Assembly (NCBI RefSeq): GCF_036884655.1
Contig: NC_088357.1
Span: 48,829,501 to 48,893,500, forward strand
DNA: 64,000 nt
Direction: 5' to 3'
Source: Musa acuminata AAA Group
Lineage: Eukaryota; Streptophyta; Magnoliopsida; Zingiberales; Musaceae
Under the pieces are notes generated by a model. That model did not search any database. It saw only the letters and a list, made by a program, of their open reading frames with translations, and was not told the DNA's origin. The stretch's first letter is position 1; each line of letters begins with the position of its first letter. The translations under genes and the position numbers were made by a program. Shown piece by piece: positions 37,001 to 48,752 of the stretch.

Positions 37001-40000
37001 GCGATTGGGACACATGAGCGAGAAGGGGCTGCAAGCTCTTTCCAAGAGAGAGGTATTACCAGATCTCAGAGGTATACATCTGAACCCTTGTATTGATTGT
37101 TTGGCTGGTAAACAACATAGAGTTTCATTTGCTAGTGCTGCTTTGTCTAGAAAAATACATGCCTTAGACCGTGTTTATACAGATGTATGTGGTCCTTTGA
37201 GGACAAAAACTCCTGGTGGATCTGTTGATGTTCTTGGTATAAGTGGTGCACTTTATTTTGTCACTTTTATAGATAATTTTTCCAGGAAAGTTTGGGCTTA
37301 TGCTTTGAAGACCAAAGATCAGGTTATTAATGTCTTCAAAGAGTTTCATGCCAGGGTTGAAAGGGAGACAGAAAGGAAATTGAAATGCATAAGATCAGAT
37401 AATGGTGGTGAGTATACAGGATTGTTTAATGACTATTGCAGGTCACATGGGATCCAACATGAGATGATAGTTCCTGGTACACCTCAGCATAATGCAATTG
37501 CAGAGAGGATGAACCGCACCATCATGGAAAAGATCAGATGTATGCTTTCACAGGCCAATCTACCCAAAAGGTTTTGGGATGAGGCTTTGAGGACTGCAGT
37601 TGATGTGATCAACTTATCACCATGTACAACCCTAGATGGTGATGTTGCAGATTATGTATGGTCAGAGAAAGATGTTTCCTACAGGCATTTGAGAGTATTT
37701 GGTTGTCGCGCATTTGCACATATTCCAGACAATGAGAGGTCCAAGCTGGACGGTAAGTCTAAAGAATGTATTTTTCTTGGTTACTCACATGATCATTTTG
37801 GTTACAGGCTTTGGGATCCAGAAAAGCAGAAGGTATTCAGAAGCAGAGATGTAGTCTTCTTTGAGGATCAAACCTTTGAAAATTTGAAGAAGAAGACACA
37901 TGCTAAGACTTCTGCAGAAGGATTAGCAGATTGTAACCCAGTTATTCCTCCAGTATATCATGGTGATGGGGGAGATGTGCAAGAAGATAGTGTAGAGCCT
38001 GATGTTGATCTACCTGCAGGACATGTTGAGCAAGAAGAAGTAGGAGAGGAAGTTCCAACAGAACCTCAGTTGAGAAGATCTTCTAGACAACGTCAACCTT
38101 CCAGAAGATACTCTACAGATGAGTATGTGATGCTTACTGATGCAGGTGAACCAGAGAGTTACCAGGAAGTAGTTGAGAGTGAGCAGAAAGAGAAGTGGTT
38201 AGTTGCTATGCAGGAAGAGATGGATGCTCTTCAGAAGAATCACACTTATGATTTGGTGTTGCTACCAAATGGAATGAAGGCCTTGAAGAACAAGTGGGTT
38301 TTTAGGTTGAAGACTCAAGAATATTGTTCTCAACCAAAGTACAAAGCTAGATTGGTTGTGAAAGGCTTTGGTCAAAAGAAAGGTATTGACTTTGAAGAGA
38401 TATTTTCTCCTGTTGTTAAAATGTCTTCTATTCGTGTTGCTCTTGGTATTGCTGCTAGTCAGGACTTGGAGGTTGAGCAGTTAGATGTGAAGACAGCTTT
38501 CCTTCATGGTGATTTGGAGGAGGAAATTTATATGGAGCAACCAGAAGGCTTCAAAGTCAAAGGTAAAGATAATTTTGTCTGCAAGTTGAAGAAGAGCTTG
38601 TATGGGCTAAAGCAAGCTCCAAGACAGTGGTACAGAAAGTTTGATTCATTTATGACAGAAAATGGATACAAAAGAACGACTTCAGATCATTGTGTGTACA
38701 TCAAATGGTTTGGTGAGGATTTTATTATTCTCTTACTTTATGTTGATGACATGCTTATTCTTGGGAAAGATATGTCTAAAATTGACAGGTTGAAGAAGGA
38801 ACTGAGTGAGTCTTTTGCAATGAAGGACATGGGGCCAGCAAAGCAAATTCTAGGCATGTAGATTTCTCGTGACAGGAAAAGCAAGAAGATTTGGTTGTCA
38901 CAGGAGAAATACATCGAGAAGGTATTGGAAAGATTCAGTATGAACAATGCTAAGCCAGTTGGTTCTCCTCTTGCAGGTCACTTCAAGTTGTGCTCAGAAC
39001 AGAGTCCGTCAAGTGATGAGGAGAAGGAGAAAATGCAAAAGATTCCTTATGCTTCAGCAGTTGGAAGTTTAATGTATGCAATGGTATGTACGAGGCCGGA
39101 CATCGCATATGCAGTGGGTGTTACTAGCAGATTTCTTGCAAATCCAAGCAAAGACCACTGGGCAACAGTGAAGTGGATTTTTAGAAATCTCAGAGGGAGC
39201 TCTAAGGTTTGTTTAAGCTTTGGAGGTGGACCACCTGTGTTAACAGGTTACACAGATGCAGATATGGCAAGAGATATAGATACGAGGAAGTCTACTTCAG
39301 GTTATGTACTTACTTTTGCAGGGGGACCTGTGTCATGACAATCCAGGTTACAAAGGTGTATTGCTCTCTCCACCACAGAAGCAGAATATATTACTGCTAC
39401 AGAGATATGCAAAGAAATGTTATGGATGAAAGAATTCTTACAAGAATTGGGGCTAAAACAGAAAAATTATGTGGTGCATTGTGATAGCCAGAGTGCCATC
39501 CATTTGTATAAAAACCCAATGTTTCATTGCAAGTCAAAGCATATAGATGTTAGATACCACTGGATTCGAAATGTATTTGAAGAGAAGTAGTTGCAGCTTC
39601 AGAAAATTCATACAGATGACAACGGAGCAGACATGTTGACGAAGACCTTACCAAAAGAAAGACAGGAGATATGCCGACAGTTGGTCGGTATGGCTTCACA
39701 TTGAGGAGTCATGAGACAACCTCCCTTATGGGCTGAAGGGGGAGGTTGTTGGGCTGATGACCCATATTCAGCCCATGTGGGCTTTATCAGCCCACAGCCC
39801 ACACCCACTCTTAACCTAACCCTAATTAAGATTAGGGGGGTGTGGTGGCTGCGTTTTAGATACAGATTAAAGCTATAAAAAGGCAGCAACGAGGCAGATC
39901 TTGGGGGCCACGAGATTCCAAAGAGAAGAAGGAGAACAAGGCAGAAAAGGAAGAGAAAGAAAGGGAAGAAGACAAGGACAACGCAGAGAGACTGTTCACA

Positions 40001-43000
40001 ATCATCTAGCAGTGTTCTCATCTCATGTTAGATCAAATCTACAGTAAACTCTTGCTGTGATTACTTGGGGAGGTTTTAGATATTGTGGGCAGTGACATGA
40101 TCCTTATATCCCAGTTATTCTCTTGTGGTTGTTGCTAGGGTTTTGGGCAAGAGATTGAGATTTGTACATTCATTATTCTCATAGTGAATTATCTCTAGTT
40201 TGCCCCGTGGTTTTTACCCTTCACATTGAAGGGGTTTTCCACGTATATCTTGGTGTTCTGTTTGATTGTGTTTCCATTTTATTCCGCTACGTATTATGAT
40301 CTTCTAGTATTTGTTCATATACAAAGGTTATTCATCTTTATATCCTCATCATTAACTGTGTGAATATCTAGTGCAAGACTCTCTGACGATAATATGAAAA
40401 GCTTTTGATAATAAATTGGTGACTGAATTGAGGCCAATACCATATATCCAATTAGATATTGACATTGCTCATGCAGTTCCTTGCCGTTATTTAACTTGGC
40501 AGGCAAAAGAAAACTCAATTTGTCTAGAAACCAAATGTGGTGGTCATGGATCCACTGGTTCACTTAGAAGCTAGACTAATCATGAAACACATCTGATGCA
40601 TAATACCTATGGTATGGAAAATTCACTGGAGCATTTATAAATCCAGAAGATTTATGCATTTATGCATTCTGAATCTTAGGTGGCAAAAATAGTACTTGTG
40701 TAGTAGTACTTCATTGTTCCCGTGTACTAATCATCCTGATAAATAGCAGGTCTAACTTTCTGAGATAAGGAAAATAAGTGACCCATCTTAATAGGATAGA
40801 TGATGTCATTATTTTTGCATAGTAGTGGAGTAGCAGGTATGTACCGTGGCAAATCTAAGCAGACACCTTAAAGCAGAAAAACCACAGACTTGATAGAAAA
40901 AATCCCAGTAGTATACTGTTCCATTGGACAAAGAAAGAAAATGCTGCTTACGGAGAAGTTTTGATACTCAAAGAGGTAAGGATTTTGAGAATCTGATTGC
41001 CCGATTTCATTTGCACACAAGCACAATATATGAGTGATACCCAGGTGCTGAAGGGTGTACATAGATTTTGCAGCCAGTGCTCCACCAATATAGAGATAAT
41101 CTGTAATAGGAGAGGGCCGTTCTGTACTGGCTGCATCAGAGATAAGTGATATTCTCTCAAGAATGTGCTCGAGTCGGACCTGGAAAAGGACTAGCAGTCT
41201 TAGATTTTGTCAATTGGAATGGACATAGAAGCACATTACCTTCAATTCATAAGCATCAACAGCGATGTTGTTATCATTCCCCTCAAAAAAGCCTGTAATA
41301 AAATTGTTCTCTTCACACAGTTTCACCACATCTGTTCTAAGCATTTCATTCCACTGTTCCAATTCCTTGCTCAACTCAGCATCTACCTATGGCAGGCGGT
41401 ATGTTAATTAAAACTGCAGGCAGCAGCAAAATGCTGGTAATTCAAGAGTCAAACAACAAAGCAGTAGCCAATGACATAGTTTATACTACTTCTTACTTGC
41501 AAGAAAGTTCCAATACATAAAATTTCATAAGTTGAAACAGGGTGTTCCATAACAAGTATATTTTCTTAGCATGTCCAGTACTCTATATGTTTTATCATTA
41601 AGATCCTTTCTAATGACATAGGCTTCGTCAGGTACTAGAGAGACAAACAGTGTATATCAAACTGGATGATTTAAAGAGGAGGAAAATGTTTTATGCAAAG
41701 AGAACCTTGTCAATGAATTACAAAGATATTCCTTATAGAAAAGCCATGGACCGATCAATGGGAACTACCAGAGGTCTGGCTCCAGAAAAACTTTCAAAGC
41801 CTTCTTAATTGGCAGTAAACCTACCCTTGGTCTTACTAATAGCTGACTTCACCCCTTTCATATATTTCACAACATTCACATTGCTACCAAATTTAAGCTT
41901 CTTTCTCCTAAGATCTATCTTTAACGCCAAATTTAATTTAATTTGATCTTATATAGGCCATTCTCAAATGAGTTACAATGCTAATAATTGTTAACAGTTA
42001 TTGTCCTTTGGCATGATTCTAATTAGAATTTTAATATATATGTATATACATTATAAATTGTAGTTTAAATTTGGATTCTATACCAAATATATTCACACAT
42101 GTTTGGACAAAGATTGTTAAATCCTTGTATTATGTAGTGTAACAAAAGGACCATAGCATTTAATTTATCAATGAACATGAAAAATGTACATTCATCTAAT
42201 GGAACTTTAGATCAATATGAACTTAGTTTTCTTGGTAGTTTATTTAGATTCTATCATCTTGGCTCTATCCTGATTACACAAGCAAGTCGATATAGCATTT
42301 TAGGAGGATATCCTTTTAAGATAAGTTAAGAGTCTCCACTCCCCTATAGATATCAACCAGCCTAACTCAAATGCCCTTCAACCATAGTTTCATGCTCAAG
42401 ATATTATTGACTTAAGTATCATATAGCAAGCGCAAAAGCACTTCTAACCTTAGTCAACTTGTTAAAGTCACGAAGCTTCATTGTCAACCGCAGGCGAGGA
42501 GTTTCTCCACTTCCTTTGAAGTACCTACAATTCCAGTTCTCTCGAGAACCAGGAGATATGTCAAGGCTTTCTCGAGACCCTAAAGATTTGTGCAAACATC
42601 TCCGAGATTCGGAATCACTAGAATCTGCATGTGTCTCATGTACACCACGTTCCTTGCATGCCGGGAATTGGGAGTTGAAGTTGCACCAGGCATATTGTAA
42701 TGGTGACTCAGAAGCCCCAGAATCATCCTTGTCTGACTCACTAAAACTTTTACTTATAATGGACAGAAACATCCGTAAGATACCCTCTAGTTTCTGGTAC
42801 AATGTCAGAAGAAATATATGGAAACCTTGCAGGTCCCTAAGAGCACTACGAAATCCTGCTCTGAATGCATGAACGATAGTTACCATATCAGATTCAGACA
42901 AACAAGAACAAGAATCACCTGGTGCATCAGTGTGCTCAGGTCCAGGAATTCCCAGCTTTCCAAAAGACACTTCGTAGAGTAGATTAGAAGAGAACTCCAA

Positions 43001-46000
43001 GTTATTGATTATAAGCTCAACCACCTTAGGGTAACTTTCTTGATCTCTTGCCCGTTTTCCTGCAGGAGGTCTGCGAGGAACCCCTGAGTCAATAGCCACA
43101 ATACAAAAATCTGAACTTTTTCCACATTCTGATCCTTGATTAAATGTGGATCTGGTAGTGAATGTGATGCAACCATCAGAGCCCTCAGCTGTAATCTGAG
43201 GACCATAAGAATCTAGTCTGCCATTCACAGAGATTGCTCGTCTCCCTTTCTCCTCTTTTCTAAAACTTTTCACTATCCGCGGTTTGTATCTTCTAATGGC
43301 AGAATCATAAGCTTCATCAAGTGCATCCATGTTTGAAGAGGTCATTTTATTCGAAAACAAGAGGTTAGCTTGATTCCCACGCCACCCAAGTTGAGGACAG
43401 GGAAGTCTATCCTCATTACGAAGTATAAGGTCCAAGACGAAGACCCTGCCAAGTGCTTCAGCAGTATTTTCAGCAGCTTCTCTTGAATCAAATGCATTTG
43501 GATTTTCCGCCAGAGGTGAGCCATGAACATAACTACCACAAGCAGAAATTTGAAGAAGAATTTGATAAGATGTGGTTCTATATTAATAAGTAAGAGATGA
43601 GTTAGTTGGCCTACTTCATAAGGAAAAGGCACCGACTCAACTCAAGTGCTTCTAACAACTCTGAGCATGTAACCTCACCCACTTCATCTCCACTAGCAAC
43701 TGCCATATCACGTGCTTTTTCTGCAGCATCCTTGATCATTTGCCATTCTGTGCTAGAGTTATGGATCACTCTCGCCTGAAGAATCAGAGTATTAGAACAA
43801 GCAAAATTGTAATATAACTGAGTAATCACGATGGGATAATCAACAGGAAAAAGGTGCACACTTGAGGCGTCCTGACTCCAAGCAACTTTGCAAATTCATA
43901 ACCCAGGCGTTCTGATTGTGTTGCCATTCTTGAGGGTGCAATTTTAATGACTGCAGCAGTGTGTTTTGGTGAAAGATCATCGTCGTTCCATGTGTTAAAC
44001 AGAGCAAAGAAGACTACACCTCCAGAATTTACTGTCACCTGTATCACCAGCCAATGATTAAAAGCAAAAAGATCACCAGCAAAAAATAAATAAATAAAAT
44101 TTTAATAAGAAGGACAGGTAGTGGCAAGTTGGCATATTTAAAATAACAAACAATCATCTCAATAAATTTTCTCAGAAACTGCTCCTTCAATAAGATTTCA
44201 AAGTACAAGTTAGACACATTGAACTACGAATCTTGCGTGCGACACTCAAGATCAAAGAACGAAAATAGTGTCTAGGTAAACACAGACAGCAACCATTATT
44301 AGAACTCAGCTCAGTAGAAAAAGCTTATGCTAACAAGTCTTTTTGCTTGCATTATCAACTTACAACTCTTCAGTTCAAATTTTCTTAAACCACTTATGTG
44401 TGTTTTGACATCACCAACTCTAGAAAATCAAATGTCTCGGGGACATCATTTCTAGTATATGATCTAAAAATCAAAATAGCTTCTGTAAAAGGAACTGTTG
44501 CAAAGGTTTTCCCCTCTAGTGATGCCCTGTCAATTGTTCTCAGTGAAGTGTCATGAAAACCAGCCATTGACCTATATACGTTTGTTTCTCATCAAAGGAA
44601 CAATAGAGATGGCAAAACATAGTATTTGCATCACTGGTGATGGGAATGCCGGGTAGTGGTTTCACTAGTTAAAATGAATCTTTATCGATGTCCAAGCCCA
44701 AGAAGGAAACTAGATCATCCTCAGAAAAACTGAATATATAAAACAAAAAATAGCACAAAGTCCTTTAACTTCAAAATCAAAATAGTCAATCTTGAAGAAT
44801 TTATCAAAGGAACAGAGGTAATCAATTCCTAATAATGTGCAAGGATCTTGCAACAACAAACCTCCAAAGCTTTGTTCAGTTCATCTTCAGAATATTCGTT
44901 ACTGCTTGTGTGTTTTGTGTGGTGTAGGGAGTATAGAGTATCCCAGGAGATGTCACTTGCTCCAACATCTAAAGTAGCAGCATTTCCAAGCTGATCCCGC
45001 AAACTAATTTCTGGCACAAGGCCTGGAGGCTGCGATCTTGTTGCAGAATTGTTAGGTTTGTCTGAATCTGATACTTCTGCCCTGTAGGAGGAAAGAATAT
45101 ACAAAAGATTCCATATTTTTTGAATTAATAATAGAATTACATCCTGGCAAATGAGTGACCAATTTAAAAGCATTAATTTTCCATCACGCATTCACCATTG
45201 TTGTAAAGGGTTATTACCTTAGGAATCGGGTTTAACCTTTTGCAGTTTTATCGGAAAAGATTAGGAACGCTTGAGATGCAAAATTGGCATGAATTTGTGG
45301 CATCAAATGATAAAACCAAATCAGCTGAAGAAGAGAAAAAAAAAAAAGTCCCTTTCTCGGTAAACAATGGTTTCCATACTCTACATTCCAAGCAGGAAGC
45401 ACCTCAAGTTGCAAGCAATTTATTTTCTATGGGCTCTGATACTGAGAAGAAACACCTTCTGGCTAACATATTCTTTAAATCAAAGCTTTTTGTCAAGCGA
45501 CGATACATTGTAAGTCACTAATCTGAACATTCCCCGAGCAAAGAGTGAGGAAGAAATGAGCTGCAAAGCTAAGAGATTGCAAATGCTGAAAATAAAGGGT
45601 AAATGCCGCCATATTAAACCTTGTCCGTGTACCTGCAGCCAGGGGATGAAGTCGAGACTGGAAACTCGGGCGGGAGAGCTTCGAGCGTAGACAATCCACG
45701 AAGGTTACCCGAGGACAGACACTTGCCGCTGCGCCGGCGGACCACTGCCACCCATTCCTCGCATTCCCGCCCCATGCCAGACTCCGCTGAGTCTCGCAAC
45801 TGCAACCAAACATCTCTACTAGCAATCTTGCCGATGAAAACAGAAGAAAGATCCCCATTTTTGGAAAGAAACGTTGCAGGAGAAGAGAGGATGTGGTGGG
45901 TTTTCGTCTACTTTTTTCCTTCTTCTCTCTCGACCGATGGGTTCCGTCTCTTCCTCTAGGCCGATAATATTTAAATGAAAGGAACAAAGACGGGGCAGCC

Positions 46001-46044
46001 GGTACCTTGTGGTCGATCTGCTTTGGTTGTTCCTCGTGTGCCAT
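34024..46044 (-). CDS. PHS1: PHS1-type dual-specificity phosphatase with atypical kinase domain, 10 exons, complete
   Basis: PHS1 (PROPYZAMIDE-HYPERSENSITIVE 1) controls plant microtubules: its actin-fragmin-kinase-like domain phosphorylates alpha-tubulin and its phosphatase domain restrains MAP kinase signalling. Exons in gene order: 46006-46044, 45633-45826, 44859-45081, 43862-44038, 43615-43775, 42449-43532, 41240-41386, 40952-41179, 34471-34628, 34024-34393 (stop TGA 34024-34026). The total is 2781 bases, 926 aa, against about 929 aa in Arabidopsis. The kinase-like part holds RNEDRLPC and VAIDSGVPRRPPAGKRA; the phosphatase part holds HCFEGKSRSATVV with the HCxxGxxRS catalytic loop. A C-terminal CPICGK..HLQKSH motif could bind zinc. 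Exons 3-10 are secure. Exons 1-2 (MAHEEQPKQIDHK then IASRDVWLQ) are inferred from splice signals and phase. Intron 8 (34629-40951) holds a copia element. Confidence 0.9.
35072..35674 (+). repeat. 5' LTR of the copia element
   Basis: 603 bp, TG...CA ends, directly followed by AC and the primer-binding site. It contains a TATAAAAA box at 35197-35204 preceding an A/G-rich stretch, the likely start region of the element transcript. Confidence 0.95.
35677..35688 (+). promoter_or_regulatory. Primer-binding site of the copia element
   Basis: TGGTATCAGAGC, complementary to the 3' end of initiator tRNA-Met, two bases after the 5' LTR. Confidence 0.95.
35724..39704 (+). pseudogene. Copia gag-pol polyprotein gene, broken by four stop codons
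   Basis: One continuous frame of 1327 codons from ATG 35724 to TGA 39702-39704, without frameshifts. It is interrupted by in-frame stops at 35835-35837 (TAA), 38859-38861 (TAG), 39336-39338 (TGA) and 39588-39590 (TAG). Domains in order: Gag (UBN2-like), zinc knuckle CYNCGEKGHYKNQC near 36411, aspartic protease DTGAS near 36609, integrase with its His/Cys zinc part (about 36990-37120) and catalytic core, reverse transcriptase with YVDDM near 38739, and RNase H from about 39240. The domain order, integrase before reverse transcriptase, defines Ty1/copia. The longest intact part is 999 codons (35862-38861). Confidence 0.95.
39735..39746 (+). promoter_or_regulatory. Polypurine tract of the copia element
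   Basis: GAAGGGGGAGGT immediately before the 3' LTR, the plus-strand priming site for reverse transcription. Confidence 0.85.
39747..40351 (+). repeat. 3' LTR of the copia element
   Basis: 605 bp; near-identical to 35072-35674. TATAAAAA at 39874-39881. Followed by the TTAAC target duplication. Confidence 0.95.
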
Positions 46045-48084
46045 CGCAAAGAAACGAGAGTCTGTCTCCTGTTCGTTGTCTTTGTCTTCTTCGTCTTCTT
46101 GTTGCGGTTCTGCTGCTGCTTCTCGCACGCATAAATTTCCCCGTCTGGTGGGAGAGTTGGGGAGAGGCCAACGGTCAACGTCATTGCAGGGGAAGGTTGG
46201 CCGCTTTTGTCGCCCAGAAGCGAGGGAAAGAAAGAATGTCCCATTTCCGCTAATGCCTCGGTCCATTCGGACGATGATCCACCAAAAATAACGACTTTCG
46301 AAGCTTAGTAATGGCGGAGCATGATGTAGTGGTCTTCCAACACTCTGAGCACCGGCGCCGTGGCTAAAGGGACGGATGACCGACCAACAGAGCACTATTA
46401 TATCCCCCACCTGCCATCAACCAGTGAGTTCTGCGGTCGACTTGATACCCCATTGGGATTGCTGATCGCTGCCTTGGCATCATAGCGATGATTCAGAAAA
46501 GTTAAAGCGAAACAACCAGCATTATTTGGAATCCACTGTTTAGCTTAGTATCTCAGCAAAGATCACAAACCCCAACCAGGTAAGTAAAGCTGCTTAGAAA
46601 CAGGTCGTTGTATAGTGTACACAACTTGGTGTGGCAGATTTACACCACCTCACTCCACACGTCAACCATAGTCACAGATAGATATATAGGGCAATCGACG
46701 CAGTGGATGGATGGAAGATGATGCATCGACTTGAACCATCACAAAATTTGTTTCACCGATCAATGCATTCGAACCAATGGATGGTCCAGGTAAGAAGACG
46801 AATTCATAGAGATCAGACACTTGTTTGGTAACGCATCTTAAGAGGGAACTAACTGCCCCTTTCACATCATGGAAGTTGGCTCTTACTGGGCCAGAATGGT
46901 TTGGGATTCTTGTTCTGATCACAGATTCCAAGTTTCACCATAAATGTGGCAGTGCAACCTTTCCCTATGCCTTCACTTTCAAGCCACATCTGTCCTTCCA
47001 TGAGGCTTACGAACCTGATGATGCAAGTGGGAATTGTTATTGAAAAGCTAATCTAAAAAAAAAAGAAAAAAAGAAAAATCAACAAGGCAAGATACGATCC
47101 ATGTACCAGTAGAGACAAGACACAAATCCAGAAGAGGTCCATTGGAAAATAACAAGAAAAAAAACAGAAAAAAAAAGGCTTACGCATACTAATTTCAGTG
47201 GACAAAACGACAATCTCTAACTCAAGGCTCCCATCCTCCAGCTTAGAAAGATCCAAAACATCACTGATAAGTAAGTGTCACCAGCAGATCTACTACTTTT
47301 TAACACCCATTTGCCGTTGTCCAGAAGTTAGCTCAGTTTCGAGAAGTAGAGATGATAGAGCAATAATTGGTAGCATGTGAAAGTGAAAATGCTACCAGGA
47401 TACCACCAAATTCATAGAAAATTCAGGCTTGCATAAACAACTATATGCCAACACAATTGGCATAACTGAAGAGATGTTCGAAAATGACATTCTTATAGGT
47501 TTTTTCGGATGAGTTATCCCCGATCGATGTGGAGAATGGGGTGTTCAACTTGGAACACGCACACGCGCGCGCGAAGACCAATTTGGCTAGCACGAGTAGT
47601 TCAACATGCTCTTGCAAGTGGGGGCTCTTCATCAGCAAGTATGTATCTTGCCTGCGGGAGCGCTGGGATTGTCCGTGCATCGCACGAGTGCTGCGGATCA
47701 GGATAGGATAGCGCCCCCATCACGGACAAAAAGGCATTGTACGAGTGCCAACGGTTAGTGGTTGCTTTGCTGTGGCCGTACTTTTCGTTAAACACGTGAC
47801 ATGAAATTTCTCATTTTTATTATTATATCGTGTTGGCTGACCACATTCCCATACAGGCAGACTTGCATGGACTGATGCATCGACTTGGATGACGTACAGA
47901 GGTTCGTTTCCATGCTCAGTGTTCAATTCTTAATCTATATTGTCTCTTCTACGGACAATCTGGCGAGGGAATGACAATTGTAAGCTGGACAGCGTTGGAG
48001 TCGAAAAGGCGCCCTCGCTACTCGGGGGATCGATTTGGATTCTTCGATTCTCGTACACACGCGGACACGAGATGATAGTCTTTG

Positions 48085-48106
48085 ATATATATATATATAT
48101 ATATAT
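48085..48106. repeat. Short (AT)n tract
   Basis: About 11 TA/AT units in the PHS1-PP4R3 intergenic region, about 650 bp upstream of the PP4R3 start codon. Confidence 0.9.
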
Positions 48107-48590
48107 TCTTTTTCTTGACAATTACTCGCCTACGGAACCATAATTTGCCACGTTTCGTGCAATCAGCAGCTCAGGAGCTCGCTGTGGTGGAAACAGGAAG
48201 AATCAATAGTCTTGGTGATGTCGATGGTCAAAAGCATAGACTGTTGTTTTCTTTTGAGCAACGCCTTCTAATTTCGCTCGAGCCGATAAATAGCTATTTC
48301 TTTTGTAGGAGGAGGGGTAGATATGCTAGGTCGCATCTCTGCGAGGATGGACATGTAAAAGAGCACCTAATTTAATTATATGATGATTTTGATCTTGAGA
48401 GTTTCGCGAGAAGAGTCCTTGTCTTGCACGACCCGGTCAGTAGCTGTGTTAACCGAAGAGTAAAGTAATAAACACGATCGCACCGTCAAATTGTTGTTAT
48501 AAATCGAGACCCTTTGGCTCGGCTCGTGCACGCAACAGTCGCGGGCGGAGAAAGGAGAGACGAAGAAGGGCTTCTTTACCCGCGACGTTG

Positions 48591-48623
48591 ATGGCGGTAA
48601 GGGTTTCCTACCTCTCGATCTAG
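48591..48623 (+). other. Upstream ORF of 10 codons in the PP4R3 leader
   Basis: ATG at 48591 opens MAVRVSYLSI and stops at TAG 48621-48623, about 130 bp before the main start codon. If the transcript begins upstream, this uORF could reduce translation of the main frame. The GCGGTAAGG within it also looks like a splice donor, so it might instead be a short 5' exon end. Confidence 0.45.
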
Positions 48624-48663
48624 ACCCTCCTCTTCCCCTCGTCTCTTCCTTCCGGATCCCTAA

Positions 48664-48671
48664 GAAACCCT
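48664..48671 (+). promoter_or_regulatory. Telo-box-like motif in the PP4R3 leader
   Basis: AAACCCTA, the plant telo-box core common near starts of housekeeping and cell-growth genes, within the presumed 5' leader of PP4R3. Confidence 0.4.
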
Positions 48672-48752
48672 AGCCCGAATTCCTCCATCCCTCCCCCCAC
48701 CCCTCCCCCCGGTTCGGATTCCAAGAGAAGCTGCGGTAGTCACGAATCGGCG

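Larger units (their letters stand above)
35067..40356 (+). mobile_element. Ty1/copia LTR retrotransposon, full length but mutated (PHS1 intron 8)
   Basis: 5280-bp element (35072-40351) flanked by TTAAC at 35067-35071 and 40352-40356. LTRs are 603 and 605 bp, start TGTTGGGCTGATG and end ATCA, with a TATAAAAA box in each (35197 and 39874). A primer-binding site follows the 5' LTR and a polypurine tract precedes the 3' LTR. By hand I count about 19 substitutions and two 1-base gaps between the LTRs, roughly 3 percent, so the insertion is fairly young. It is antisense to PHS1 and sits deep inside an intron. Confidence 0.97.
46045..48752. promoter_or_regulatory. Divergent promoter region, PHS1 and PP4R3
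   Basis: 2.7 kb between the inferred PHS1 start codon (minus strand) and the PP4R3 start codon (plus strand). It must carry both promoters. Visible motifs include a G-box CACGTG core at 47793-47798, a CACACGCGCGCG stretch near 47560 and an (AT)n tract at 48085-48106. Short open frames here (for example 46662-46931 minus, 46825-47043 plus) show no family motif. I see no additional gene. Confidence 0.5.

Noticed and set aside
45493..46410. 305-codon open frame on the minus strand at the 5' end of PHS1
   Set aside because: It overlaps PHS1 exons 1 and 2 in other frames and has no family motif; the overlapping frame containing DVWLQLRDSAESGMG fits the next exons in phase.
46662..47043. Overlapping frames on both strands in the PHS1-PP4R3 intergenic region
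   Set aside because: No motif, no splice structure that extends them, and opposite-strand openness suggests composition only.
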